Assembly: GCF_001894745.1 (NCBI RefSeq)
Contig: NZ_BBYF01000002.1
Location: 558,001 to 622,000, forward strand
DNA length: 64,000 nucleotides
Direction of reading: 5' to 3'
From: Paenibacillus sp. NAIST15-1
GTDB lineage: Bacteria; Bacillota; Bacilli; Paenibacillales; Paenibacillaceae
Below, piece after piece: positions 31,247-40,080 of this stretch (positions are counted from its first letter, which is position 1; each line of letters starts with the position of its first letter). Under the pieces are notes generated by a model, which did no database searches, had not been told where the DNA came from, and saw only the letters and a program-made list of their open reading frames with translations. The position numbers and the translations under genes were made by a program.

Positions 31247-34200
31247 CATTCCTAAGTATATTTCTTTAAACAATGAAATCATGATTCAAAAAGAAGGTAG
31301 ATTCCAATTTGAAAAAGACAAAGAAGCAGCAAAGAGCTACTTTGTAGATCATGTTAATCAAAATACGGTATTTTTCCATGATCTAAAAGAGAAACTTGAT
31401 TACCTTGTGGAAAATGACTATTACGAAAAAGAGTTCCTTGATAAATATACGTTTGAACAGATCAAAGAGGTTTTTAATATCACATACAGTAAGAAGTTCA
31501 GATTTTCATCTTACATGAGTGCGTTTAAGTTCTATAATGATTATGCATTGAAAACGAATGATAAAAGTAAAATACTTGAAAGATATGAAGATAGACTATC
31601 TATTATGGCTCTATATTTGGCAGATGGTGACTTTAATAAGGCCAAGGATTTCATACATATTTTTATTGGTCAGGAGTATCAACCAGCAACGCCAACAACG
31701 TTGAATGCAGGGAAGAAGAGAAGAGGAGAACTTGTTAGTTGCTTCTTACTGGAGTGTAACGATTCACTGAACGATATTTCTAAGACGGTTGATATTGCGA
31801 TGCAGCTATCAAAAATTGGTGGAGGCGTATCAATTAACCTGTCCAAGATTCGAGCTAAGGGAGAGGCAATAAAGGATATTGAGAATGCCACCAAAGGCGT
31901 TGTCGGTGTCATGAAGTTATTTGATCATGCCTTTAGATATGCAGATCAGATGGGGCAAAGGCAAGGATCTGGTGCTGTATACTTAAACGTATTTCATCGT
32001 GATATTATTGATTTCCTCGATACGAAAAAAATAAATGCAGACGAGGATTTTCGAGTTAAAACATTATCTATTGGAGTCGTCATTCCCGATAAGATGATTG
32101 AACTAGCACGAGAAGATAAAGACATGTATACATTCTATCCTCATACTGTTTATAAAGAGTACGGATTACATCTTGATGAGATGGATATGTCTATCATGTA
32201 TGATGCGTTAATCAATAATGATAAGGTAAGGAAAGTTAAGATTAATCCACGTAAATTACTTGAACAGATTGCTGTAACACGGTTCGAATCAGGATACCCA
32301 TATATTATGTTTCAAGATAATGTAAACAAAGTTCATGCGCTTGATGAAAAGGTGAAATTCAGTAATCTTTGTGTTACTGGTGATACGAAACTTCTTACTG
32401 AAGATGGCTACGTTGAAGCTAGAGAACTGTACAAGGAAGGTCATGAACTAATAGTAGTAATTGATAATCGAACAATAAATTATGATAAAAATCAAAAAGG
32501 TGTAACCAGTATAGATGCAATTCCAATGCAATTAACAGCCAAAAATGCAGAAGTGTTTAAACTTGAAACTAAAGAAGGATTTGAGCTCAAGGCCACCAAG
32601 TGGCACAAGATGTATGTACAAAGAGAAGGAGAAATCATCAAGATTCCTTTGAAAGACGTAAAGGAAGGAGATAAAATACTTGTTCAATCTGGGGCAGGTT
32701 CTTTCGGGAAAATTCACTATCCTGAGCTCGCTTATGTTGCTGGATTAATTGCAGGTGATGGATGTTTGACAGAAAATCAAGCTATTATTTATCTATATGG
32801 AGAAAAAGGAAGTCTTTCAAAAATAGTTGAAGATAAAGTAAAATACATAATCGATAAATCTTTAGATAGAAGTATTGAATACAAGCATAATGCTGATTAT
32901 GCACCAACATTTAATGTTAATCTTGAACAGAATAGAAAGACGTTACACAGCGGCCTGTTGCTGAAAATAATGAAAGAGTATGGTATACGTTCTGAAACAA
33001 AAACGAAAATTCCAGATTTCGTTTTTTATGGCGATAAAGAAACACAAGCAGCATATCTTAGTGGTATTTACCAAATGGATGGCACGGTTAACTGTAATGC
33101 TAAATATAAAGCAGGAACAATTGAACTTGTTCAAACAAATGAAAAATTCCTACAAGAAATTCAAATGATGTTACTCAACATGGGAATTTACAGCACAATC
33201 TATTCTGCCCATAAAGAAGGTAACCGTATTATGCCTGATGGAAATGGAGGAACTAAAGAATATTACTGTAAACAAACATATAAAATCAGTGTACAAGATA
33301 GAACATCGAGAGAATTGTTTAATGAAATTATTGATTTAAAACCAAACGACAAACAAAAGCTTGTTGACTTTACAGCTACACTGCAACCAGTCTCACGACA
33401 ACCAAAGCATAACTATCAAGCTACAGTCACATCAATTGATTTCTATGGTATAGAAGACGTATATGATACAACACAAGAAGATTATCATTCATTGATATTT
33501 AACGGGATAGTTACTGGAAACTGTTCTGAGATTCTTCAAAAGTCAGAAGTCTCTACCTATGCTGACTACGGTCATGAAGATTTCATAGGTCAAGATATTT
33601 CATGTAACTTAGGTTCAATAAACATAGCTAATGTAATGGATAATAAATCGATAGAAAAAGCAGTTAAATTGGCTATCGATGCCTTAACTTTTGTGTCTGA
33701 TTCAACTGATATTAAAAATGCTCCTGCCGTAAGGAAGGCAAATGAATTAATGCATTCTGTTGGTCTTGGAGCAATGAATTTGCACGGTTTCTTAGCAAAA
33801 AACAGAATTCAATACCAAAGTGAAATTGCACGAGATTTTGCTAATACATTTTTCATGATGGTGAATTACTATTCACTTGTGCGTTCTATGGAAATAGCAA
33901 AAGAACGTGGCGAAACGTTCAATGGATTTGATAAATCTAAATACGCAACAGGTGAATACTTTGAACAGTATCTAGAAACAGATTTTTCACCAACCACCGA
34001 TAAAGTAGAACAACTATTCGATGGTATATATATTCCTACAATTAACGATTGGAATTGGTTGAAAGAACAGGTTATGAAACATGGATTATATCATGCATAT
34101 CGCTTGGCAATTGCACCAACAGGAAGTATTTCGTATGTTCAGTCAAGCACTGCTGGAGTTATGCCAATCACGGAACGCATTGAAGAGCGCACATATGGAA

Positions 34201-34481
34201 ACTCAAAAACATATTATCCAATGCCATTTCTAAACGAAAGTAACTGGTTCTACTATACTGAAGCTTATGACATGAATATGTTTGATGTTGTTGATATGAT
34301 ATCTAGCATTCAAAAGCATGTCGATCAGGGTATCTCATTTACATTGTTTTTGAAAGATACGATGACAACACGGGATCTAACAAAAATTGATCTATATGCA
34401 CATCATAAAGGGATTAAAACAATCTATTACGCAAGAACAAAGAGAACTAAGCAAGACGAATGTTTGTCCTGTACAGTATAG
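31239..34481 (+). CDS. nrdE: Class Ib ribonucleotide reductase large subunit with intein
   Basis: 1080-residue precursor, TTG start 8 bases after GGAGG. The extein part (about 696 residues after splicing) has the class Ib features: N-terminal CFLLECNDSL active-site cysteine, CSEIL with the thiyl-radical cysteine, the SYVQSSTAGVMPI loop and a C-terminal CLSCTV redox pair. It reduces NDPs to dNDPs with NrdF. A 384-residue intein interrupts it at residues 378-761, immediately before the radical cysteine, so no active enzyme forms until splicing. SPbeta also carries an intein-containing phage nrdE. Operon: nrdI-nrdE-nrdF, with MazG-like and thyX genes behind. Confidence 0.95.
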   Translation: MSNIPKYISLNNEIMIQKEGRFQFEKDKEAAKSYFVDHVNQNTVFFHDLKEKLDYLVENDYYEKEFLDKYTFEQIKEVFNITYSKKFRFSSYMSAFKFYNDYALKTNDKSKILERYEDRLSIMALYLADGDFNKAKDFIHIFIGQEYQPATPTTLNAGKKRRGELVSCFLLECNDSLNDISKTVDIAMQLSKIGGGVSINLSKIRAKGEAIKDIENATKGVVGVMKLFDHAFRYADQMGQRQGSGAVYLNVFHRDIIDFLDTKKINADEDFRVKTLSIGVVIPDKMIELAREDKDMYTFYPHTVYKEYGLHLDEMDMSIMYDALINNDKVRKVKINPRKLLEQIAVTRFESGYPYIMFQDNVNKVHALDEKVKFSNLCVTGDTKLLTEDGYVEARELYKEGHELIVVIDNRTINYDKNQKGVTSIDAIPMQLTAKNAEVFKLETKEGFELKATKWHKMYVQREGEIIKIPLKDVKEGDKILVQSGAGSFGKIHYPELAYVAGLIAGDGCLTENQAIIYLYGEKGSLSKIVEDKVKYIIDKSLDRSIEYKHNADYAPTFNVNLEQNRKTLHSGLLLKIMKEYGIRSETKTKIPDFVFYGDKETQAAYLSGIYQMDGTVNCNAKYKAGTIELVQTNEKFLQEIQMMLLNMGIYSTIYSAHKEGNRIMPDGNGGTKEYYCKQTYKISVQDRTSRELFNEIIDLKPNDKQKLVDFTATLQPVSRQPKHNYQATVTSIDFYGIEDVYDTTQEDYHSLIFNGIVTGNCSEILQKSEVSTYADYGHEDFIGQDISCNLGSINIANVMDNKSIEKAVKLAIDALTFVSDSTDIKNAPAVRKANELMHSVGLGAMNLHGFLAKNRIQYQSEIARDFANTFFMMVNYYSLVRSMEIAKERGETFNGFDKSKYATGEYFEQYLETDFSPTTDKVEQLFDGIYIPTINDWNWLKEQVMKHGLYHAYRLAIAPTGSISYVQSSTAGVMPITERIEERTYGNSKTYYPMPFLNESNWFYYTEAYDMNMFDVVDMISSIQKHVDQGISFTLFLKDTMTTRDLTKIDLYAHHKGIKTIYYARTKRTKQDECLSCTV
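32370..33521 (+). mobile_element. LAGLIDADG intein in NrdE
   Basis: 384 codons. N-terminal splicing block CVTGDTKLL (Cys1), block B with TKWH, two dodecapeptide homing-endonuclease motifs (VAGLIAGDG and LSGIYQMDG, both with the catalytic Asp), block F DVYDTTQEDYHSL, and block G GIVTGN followed by extein Cys. The penultimate residue is Gly instead of the usual His. The endonuclease domain looks intact, so the element could still home into empty nrdE alleles. Confidence 0.92.
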
Positions 34482-34496
34482 ATTAGGAGGAATACA

Positions 34497-35453
34497 GTGA
34501 TTTACGATGCAGCCAATTGGTCAACAGCCGATGATGATTTCACACAGATGTTTTACGATCAGAACGTTAAACAGTTCTGGTTACCGGAAGAAATAAGTCT
34601 CAATGGTGATTTGCTAACTTGGAAATCAATGTCCCAAGATGAGAAAGATACATACAAAAAAGCCCTAGCAGGACTTACCTTGCTCGATACTGAACAAGGG
34701 AATACTGGAATGCCGCAAATAATGAACTTTGTAAAAGGTCATCAACGCAAGGCCGTACTAAGCTTCATGGGTATGATGGAGAACGCAGTTCATGCTAAAT
34801 CTTACTCAAACATTTTTATTACACTTGCCTCACAAGAAGAAATTCGTGATTTGTTTGAATGGGTTAAAGAAAATAAACATCTACAGAAAAAAGCAAATAT
34901 AATCGTAGACTTATATAAGAATATTAATGATGATATTTCTCTATATAAAGCAATGGTTGGCTCAGTCTTTCTTGAGAGTTTTCTTTTCTATAGCGGTTTT
35001 TATTATCCATTACTGTGCTATGGTCAGGGAAGAATGATGCAAAGTGGAGAAATTATAAATTTAATCATTCGAGATGAAGCCATTCATGGTGTTTACATTG
35101 GTCTCCTAGCGCAAGAACTATTGAATAAACAAGATGAAGAGAAAAAAGAAGAACTTAAAAAGTGGACATATAATCTTCTTGTTAGACTGTATGAAAATGA
35201 AATTGATTATACAGCAGAGGTTTATGGACAGGTTGGGTTAGATCATGATGTTAAGAAGTTTGTGCGATACAATGCAAATAAGGCTCTTCAGAATTTAGGT
35301 TTAGAAACATACTTTGAGGAAGAAGAAATTAATCCAGTTGTACTAAATGGGTTAAATACAAAAACAAAATCTTTTGATTTCTTTAGTATGAAGGGGAACT
35401 CGTATCAGAAAGCGACAATTGAACCAATTAAAGATGAAGATTTCTATTTTTAA
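34497..35453 (+). CDS. nrdF: Class Ib ribonucleotide reductase small subunit
   Basis: 318 residues, GTG start behind AGGAGGAATACA. Metal ligands of the R2 fold are visible: LLDTEQGN (Asp), [14 protein letters not shown] (Glu, His, and the radical Tyr four residues on), [11 protein letters not shown] (Glu) and [12 protein letters not shown] (Glu, His). It holds the tyrosyl radical used by NrdE. Unlike SPbeta's nrdF, no intron is visible here. Confidence 0.95.
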   Translation: MIYDAANWSTADDDFTQMFYDQNVKQFWLPEEISLNGDLLTWKSMSQDEKDTYKKALAGLTLLDTEQGNTGMPQIMNFVKGHQRKAVLSFMGMMENAVHAKSYSNIFITLASQEEIRDLFEWVKENKHLQKKANIIVDLYKNINDDISLYKAMVGSVFLESFLFYSGFYYPLLCYGQGRMMQSGEIINLIIRDEAIHGVYIGLLAQELLNKQDEEKKEELKKWTYNLLVRLYENEIDYTAEVYGQVGLDHDVKKFVRYNANKALQNLGLETYFEEEEINPVVLNGLNTKTKSFDFFSMKGNSYQKATIEPIKDEDFYF

Positions 35454-35485
35454 TAACTAAAATACTGCATATGGAGTGATTAATA

Positions 35486-35989
35486 TTGAATATTATGACC
35501 CAATTTGATAAGGTTAGAGAGTTTCAAAAGGCATTTAATTGCCCTGCGCCAGATCAACCAACATTGCTTAGTGAAGATCAGGTTCTTAATAGAACATCGT
35601 GGATCGGTGAAGAGATTGTAGAAATATTATTTGAGCACTCAAACAATGATGCTGAATTTGAACGTTTTTATGATTATTTGATGGATAAAATGTTTGATAC
35701 ATTTATGCGTCAGAAAACAGAAAAAACTCGTTCAAAAAACAAACTGATGGGAATTTGCGATGGATTTATCGATATCCTCTATTTCGCTAACGGGGGGATG
35801 GTTGAGGCTGGTGTAGATCCTAATCCTCTATTCGATATCGTCCATAAAGCTAATATGGCTAAACTGTGGGAAGACGGGAAGCCTAAATACAATGATGTCG
35901 GTAAGGTTATTAAGCCCCCACATTGGGTTGCGCCAGATGGGGTTCTAGAACAGGAAATTGAGCGTCAAATTAAAGCTGCTGCACAATAG
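35486..35989 (+). CDS. MazG-like / all-alpha NTP pyrophosphohydrolase
   Basis: 167 residues, TTG behind GGAGTGATTAATA. Helical fold with WIGEEIVEILFE (ExxE) and CDGFIDILYFANGG (DxxxD), the metal-binding pairs of the MazG / phosphoribosyl-ATP pyrophosphohydrolase group. The C-terminal HKANMAKLWEDGKPKYNDVGKV is typical of phage members. It probably hydrolyses unwanted nucleoside triphosphates. It sits between nrdF and a terminator. Confidence 0.8.
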   Translation: MNIMTQFDKVREFQKAFNCPAPDQPTLLSEDQVLNRTSWIGEEIVEILFEHSNNDAEFERFYDYLMDKMFDTFMRQKTEKTRSKNKLMGICDGFIDILYFANGGMVEAGVDPNPLFDIVHKANMAKLWEDGKPKYNDVGKVIKPPHWVAPDGVLEQEIERQIKAAAQ

Positions 35990-35999
35990 CAATTGGTTC

Positions 36000-36028
36000 A
36001 GAGGGGAGGGATCAATCCTCCCTTTATT
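36000..36028 (+). terminator. Terminator between the nrd operon and thyX
   Basis: GGGAGGGAT paired with ATCCTCCC, two-base loop, followed by TTTATTT. Confidence 0.8.
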
Positions 36029-36057
36029 TCTTTCATACGTAAAGGAGACTAATAAAA

Positions 36058-36747
36058 ATGGAAAATATCAAACATGTTTTAGATAAGGGATATGTACGTC
36101 TTGTTGATGTAATGGGGAGTGATCTTTCTGTCGTAAATGCTGCTAGAGTGTCTTATGACAAAGAGTCGAAGGAGTTAACAGATCGAGACAGAAAACTAAT
36201 CAAATTCCTTGCTCGTGAAGGCCACACGTCACCGTTTCGTCATGCGTTTATACAATTTGAGATCTATGCACCACTTATGGTTGCTAGACAGTGGTGGAAA
36301 TATATCGTAGGTTCTGACCACACAATGGACGCTTGGAATGAGTCCAGTAGACGGTATATTACTGAAGATCCGGCTTTTTATATTCCATCAGCAGAGCAAT
36401 GGAGAGCAGCACCTATGAATTCAAAACAGGGGAGTGGTGAGCCAATAGCCACTTCAAAAGGAGAGAAATTCACCTATTTCCTTAACAATTACATTGAACA
36501 AGGTGAGATTCTTTATAATCAAGCATTGGAAGCTGGAGTATGTGCTGAACAGGCCAGACTTTTCCTCCCTGCGTATGGTATGTATGTACGTTGGTACTGG
36601 TCTACTTCATTGCAATCAGTTTGCCATTTTCTAAACCAACGATTGGAGCATGATGCCCAAAAAGAAATTCAGGAATATGCTAACGCTGTTCTAGAATTCA
36701 TTAAAGAACATTTTCCTGTAAGCAGTGAAGAGATTTGTGTAAAATAA
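36058..36747 (+). CDS. thyX: Flavin-dependent thymidylate synthase
   Basis: 229 residues, ATG behind AAAGGAGACTAATAAA. ThyX motifs: GHTSPFRHA near residue 60, the FAD/dUMP signature RQWWKYIVGSDHTMDAWNESSRRY, and the C-terminal CHFLNQRLEHDAQKEIQEYA. It methylates dUMP to dTMP with folate and NADPH through FAD, supplying thymidylate for phage DNA. SPbeta instead carries a ThyA-type enzyme, as far as I recall, so this phage uses the alternative route. Confidence 0.95.
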   Translation: MENIKHVLDKGYVRLVDVMGSDLSVVNAARVSYDKESKELTDRDRKLIKFLAREGHTSPFRHAFIQFEIYAPLMVARQWWKYIVGSDHTMDAWNESSRRYITEDPAFYIPSAEQWRAAPMNSKQGSGEPIATSKGEKFTYFLNNYIEQGEILYNQALEAGVCAEQARLFLPAYGMYVRWYWSTSLQSVCHFLNQRLEHDAQKEIQEYANAVLEFIKEHFPVSSEEICVK

Positions 36748-36760
36748 TAAAAAAAGTATA

Positions 36761-36829
36761 TTGACGATATGAGAGTGTGGTGCTATGATTGGGTTATCTT
36801 AGGAAATAGGATAATCCAATTTTTATTTT
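36761..36829 (+). promoter_or_regulatory. Promoter overlapping a terminator-like hairpin
   Basis: TTGACG (36761-36766), 17 bases, TATGAT (36784-36789). The hairpin ATTGGGTTATC / GATAATCCAAT begins inside the -10 and is followed by TTTTTATTTT. The same bases can end the thyX transcript and start a new one. Confidence 0.65.
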
Positions 36830-36848
36830 AAAGAGGAGGGAGAAGGAC

Positions 36849-37175
36849 TTGTATTATTCATTACAGTATGTGACTGACAGTATTTATGAATTGAAAGTGA
36901 AAAAGGAAGAGCTAACAAAATGGATATCTCAATATGATAAAGGGCTTTCTGAAGCATATCATAGAGTGGAACTAGAAGAGTATGACACACAATCATCTGT
37001 TTCATTTGTTAAAGAACTGCAAGACTTAACAAGAAAACGAAGAAAAGTAAAATTTGAACTGATACAAGTAAACACATTGATTCAAGAGCTAAACAACGCT
37101 AAACAAAAATTAGAATCAAAAGAGTTCAAATATTTTTACAATAATGATAATTATAAAGAATACATATATGATTAG
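36849..37175 (+). CDS. Unknown coiled-coil protein, 108 aa
   Basis: TTG start behind GAGGAGGGAGAAGGAC. Helical, with two charged coiled-coil stretches (about 14-40 and 55-95). First gene after the 36761 promoter. No family recognised. Confidence 0.5.
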   Translation: MYYSLQYVTDSIYELKVKKEELTKWISQYDKGLSEAYHRVELEEYDTQSSVSFVKELQDLTRKRRKVKFELIQVNTLIQELNNAKQKLESKEFKYFYNNDNYKEYIYD

Positions 37176-37187
37176 CAGGTGGAAAGT

Positions 37188-37790
37188 ATAAATAAAGTAT
37201 ATAAACGATACATAGTAATTACGGTATTTATTTTATTATTCATACTATCAATTGCTACACAATCACCATACATGAATCTTGTCTCTGCACCTCTGATGAT
37301 AACTATAACAGTATTAGCATTCAAAAATGAGTTACGAGTAATAAACTTCAATAAATTAGTCTTCAATAAGGCGATATATGAAAAAGCATATATAGGAATG
37401 CTCTTATCAATTGCAGGTCAAGGTATATTAAATACGATATCATTTAGCATACTTGGTATTACAACTGAAGCATCAGTTTTAACAACACTACCTGTAATAC
37501 CTTTGTACACGATATTATTTGCTCCGGTAGTGGAAGAAGTAATATTTAGATATATCATATTTGGATACATACAAAAACGTTCGAAAAAGTTTTCCTTCAT
37601 AGCAGCCATTAGTAGCTCAATACTATTTGCGGCAGGACATATGAGCTTAAGTTTGTTTTTTGGTTATTTCTTTGTTGGGCTGGTTCTTTGTTTTTACTAC
37701 TATAAAACAGAGACATTGTACACTAGCATACTTATACATATCACACTAAACTTCATAGTTCTGTTTTATCAGTCAGCTCACCTTATCTAA
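37188..37790 (+). CDS. CPBP/CAAX-type intramembrane metalloprotease homologue
   Basis: About 200 residues and 6-7 membrane helices. The diagnostic EEVIFR (APVVEEVIFRYIIFG) and later AAGHMS and HITLNFIV supply the Glu and His ligands of the ABI/CPBP family. Members cleave within membranes or serve in bacteriocin immunity. In a phage it may be a host-interaction or superinfection factor (inference). AGCAGGTG (37174-37181) places ATA 37188 at optimal distance; GTG 37179 overlaps that site. No other canonical codon is nearby. Confidence 0.8.
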   Translation: MNKVYKRYIVITVFILLFILSIATQSPYMNLVSAPLMITITVLAFKNELRVINFNKLVFNKAIYEKAYIGMLLSIAGQGILNTISFSILGITTEASVLTTLPVIPLYTILFAPVVEEVIFRYIIFGYIQKRSKKFSFIAAISSSILFAAGHMSLSLFFGYFFVGLVLCFYYYKTETLYTSILIHITLNFIVLFYQSAHLI

Positions 37791-37813
37791 TTTTTATGAG
37801 TAGAGGTGAATTC

Positions 37814-37987
37814 ATGGGTTGGTATAGATTTGTAGATGCAATGGAGAAGTTAGAACAATTGACTAAGGATGGATGGTCATTCAAGTTTTCTAATGAAAAA
37901 GTAGAAGTGCTCTATAATACATCCCATGTAAGATGGATAAGCAACTCAGATGAACTTACAGCATTTATTGATGATACATATTATTAA
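37814..37987 (+). CDS. Unknown protein, 57 aa
   Basis: ATG 37814 chosen (AGAGGTGAATTC upstream) over ATG 37796. Contains Trp-rich WYRFVDAMEKLEQLTKDGWSF, a motif frequent in short phage proteins. Function unknown. Confidence 0.5.
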   Translation: MGWYRFVDAMEKLEQLTKDGWSFKFSNEKVEVLYNTSHVRWISNSDELTAFIDDTYY

Positions 37988-38027
37988 AATAACACTTTTA
38001 TAGTGGAAAAATGAGGGGTGTAAGAAA

Positions 38028-38411
38028 ATGTTGATAGAAAATATTTTATCTATTAAGACTGGTAGGGAACTGGATGCTATAGCAGCAGAGAAAGTAATGT
38101 CATGGAAGAGTGGGGTTGATTTCGATATTGTAGATGATATGGAATTTGGCGTAGCCAGATATGAACCATTTAGTATGGATGTCAGAACGTTTTCTCCGTC
38201 AACAGATATTAGTTCAGCTTGGGAATTGGTTAACAAACTGAAAGAAACCGATTGGATGCTGTATAAATTAAACCACGAAGAATCTAATGATATGAGAACT
38301 ATAAATTATAGATGCGTCTTGTTAAATGTGGTTAATGGGAAATCAATCGAAGTAACAAAAGAAGAAGCTCCAGAAGCAATTTGTAAGGCTACTGTTTTGG
38401 CTATGCTATAA
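38028..38411 (+). CDS. Unknown phage protein, 127 aa
   Basis: ATG behind GAGGGGTGTAAGAAA. Opens LIENILSIKTGRELDAIAAEKVMSW: the segment GRELDAIAAEKVM is shared by a widespread group of phage proteins (BC1872-type) of unknown function. C-terminal part is alpha/beta. Confidence 0.55.
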   Translation: MLIENILSIKTGRELDAIAAEKVMSWKSGVDFDIVDDMEFGVARYEPFSMDVRTFSPSTDISSAWELVNKLKETDWMLYKLNHEESNDMRTINYRCVLLNVVNGKSIEVTKEEAPEAICKATVLAML

Positions 38412-38457
38412 AAGATGTATTTTATAATATAAAAATAAGAAAGAGGGTAAATATTTT

Positions 38458-39093
38458 ACGAGTAGAAGTAGTCTGTTCGAGATCGATCAAAATTATAATG
38501 GGATAGTAAGTGAAGAATATACTAATTCTTGGTGGTTTAGTCCTATTATATGGGATGTGCTCCTTGATAAATATTTGCACAATGAGATTCTAACACCTTA
38601 TGGCTATAAGAAAAGCTTAATTGGACTTGATGGAGATAAGCTACAGCGTCAATTAAATGAAATTATAAATAATTGTAATAATATTTCTGATCGAATCTGT
38701 TGGGAGATTTCGATGCAACAAATATTCTTTACTAAAGACAAGGATATCGTTGTACGAGGGATTAAAGATTTCCTCGTGAATAATAAAGAGTATCATTTAA
38801 ACGACGATGGAGTTTCTTGTTTAGAATATGAGCATATTGCTGAAAGATTTAATCAAATTGCTGACAACATATCAGATATCGATGAGAAAAAATCTCCGTA
38901 CTTCGTCTTTAAAAATACAAGTGTGGATGATGGAGTTGAGTATTGGTTTGAACAATATGATGAGGAGACGGAAGAGTATAAAGAAAAATCTTTAAAAGAT
39001 TGGGATAAGTTAATAGCTGAATTTGTAAAGATCGAAGACGGTCAAATAAGCTTTATTAACAACCTTGATTATTTCAAGCAGATCAATAACTAG
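38458..39093 (+). CDS. Unknown protein, possibly ACG-initiated, 211 aa
   Basis: The frame is protein-like from ACG 38458 (SRSSLFEIDQNYNGIVSEEY, then NSWWFSPIIWDV), well before GTG 38557. GAGGG (38443-38447) is 10 bases upstream of ACG. Either ACG is used or an ATG has mutated. Acidic, soluble, no named domain; C-terminal half includes YWFEQYDEETEEYKEK. Confidence 0.5.
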   Translation, partial: TSRSSLFEIDQNYNGIVSEEYTNSWWFSPIIWDVLLDKYLHNEILTPYGYKKSLIGLDGDKLQRQLNEIINNCNNISDRICWEISMQQIFFTKDKDIVVRGIKDFLVNNKEYHLNDDGVSCLEYEHIAERFNQIADNISDIDEKKSPYFVFKNTSVDDGVEYWFEQYDEETEEYKEKSLKDWDKLIAEFVKIEDGQISFINNLDYFKQINN

Positions 39094-39099
39094 GGGGAT

Positions 39100-39405
39100 G
39101 TGATCAATTCAATGGAAAAAGGTAGGACTAACAGAGGGTTCACTGTCATTAATTTTACCGATTTATACGATGTAAAATGCTCTCTTCAGAAATCATCATT
39201 AGCAACAGAAGATGCGGTTTGGTTAGGGGTTGACTATGTTGATCCGAAGATATTGGCGAGTAAGACACCTCAAGGTGGAACTGGATGGGTTCCCTACGAA
39301 ATTCCAGAAGATGTACTTTTAACAACAAGAATGCATCTAAATAGAGAACAGGCGAAAGAATTAGTTAGTGCTTTAAATGTGTTTATTGAGACTGGAGACT
39401 TGTAG
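39100..39405 (+). CDS. Unknown protein, 101 aa
   Basis: GTG 39100 almost touches AGGGGG (39092-39097) and ATG 39112 is 14 bases away, so the start is uncertain. The core FTVINFTDLYDVKCSLQKSS with WLGVDYVDPKI and MHLNREQAKELVSAL matches a small protein type often seen in phages. Role unknown. Confidence 0.55.
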   Translation: MINSMEKGRTNRGFTVINFTDLYDVKCSLQKSSLATEDAVWLGVDYVDPKILASKTPQGGTGWVPYEIPEDVLLTTRMHLNREQAKELVSALNVFIETGDL

Positions 39406-39454
39406 GCCACAATAAAAGCTACATTTCATTCTAAAGGAGAGGATAAGTATCAAT

Positions 39455-39640
39455 ATGTGGGACAGACTTGAGCAACGTGGTAGATTAGAGTTAGGTTTAA
39501 ATGATGAATGGTACTTATATGCTGCTGATCTGAATGAAAGTGATTGTGCTGATTTAATGTTCGCTCGGAAAAATGAGAACATATTCTTAGCAAAAAATAC
39601 TGTATCATGCAGTGTTACGTACTTTGATCTACGTGATTGA
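39455..39640 (+). CDS. Unknown protein, 61 aa
   Basis: ATG, with AAAGGAGAGGATAAGTATCA upstream at longish spacing. Acidic, one Trp-rich patch. Not recognised. Confidence 0.45.
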   Translation: MWDRLEQRGRLELGLNDEWYLYAADLNESDCADLMFARKNENIFLAKNTVSCSVTYFDLRD

Positions 39641-39689
39641 TTGTGAAATGTGATTTTTATAGGATCATATCACAGATAAGGGAGAATAA

Positions 39690-40001
39690 GTGATTATGGG
39701 GGAAATATCCGAATATTATATAGACAAATTAATATTTAACGAACCAAGGAGATGCAAACCTCAAAAAGTTGTATGGACAACAAGTGATGGGGTAGTTCAT
39801 GAACCTAGAGATATGTCTAATAGACATCTAATGAATGTACTTCATGTTTGTGAACGAAGAGAAGGTTATAAAGGTGTTAGATTCTTAAATAATGCCCCAA
39901 CATATAGAACAATAGTATTAGAGTTGATCAACAGAGGCGTACTCAGTAATAATTATTTTGATTTAACAATTGAAAACAGATTAAAAATCAGATTGGATTA
40001 A
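39690..40001 (+). CDS. Unknown protein, 103 aa
   Basis: GTG 39690 (5 bases after AAGGGAG) or ATG 39696. Basic, no membrane segment or motif. Followed by an AT-rich gap with a TATAAT at 40044-40049. Confidence 0.45.
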   Translation: MIMGEISEYYIDKLIFNEPRRCKPQKVVWTTSDGVVHEPRDMSNRHLMNVLHVCERREGYKGVRFLNNAPTYRTIVLELINRGVLSNNYFDLTIENRLKIRLD

Positions 40002-40080
40002 GTATTCAAAGCGAGAAATATATAAATATGCTTATCTAAGAAGTATAATTCTAAAATATATATAACAAAGGAGATATTAA

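Noticed and set aside
32281-32300. GGTTCGAATC resembling a tRNA T-arm
   Set aside because: It lies in nrdE coding sequence and no cloverleaf can be drawn around it. No tRNA gene was found in the window.
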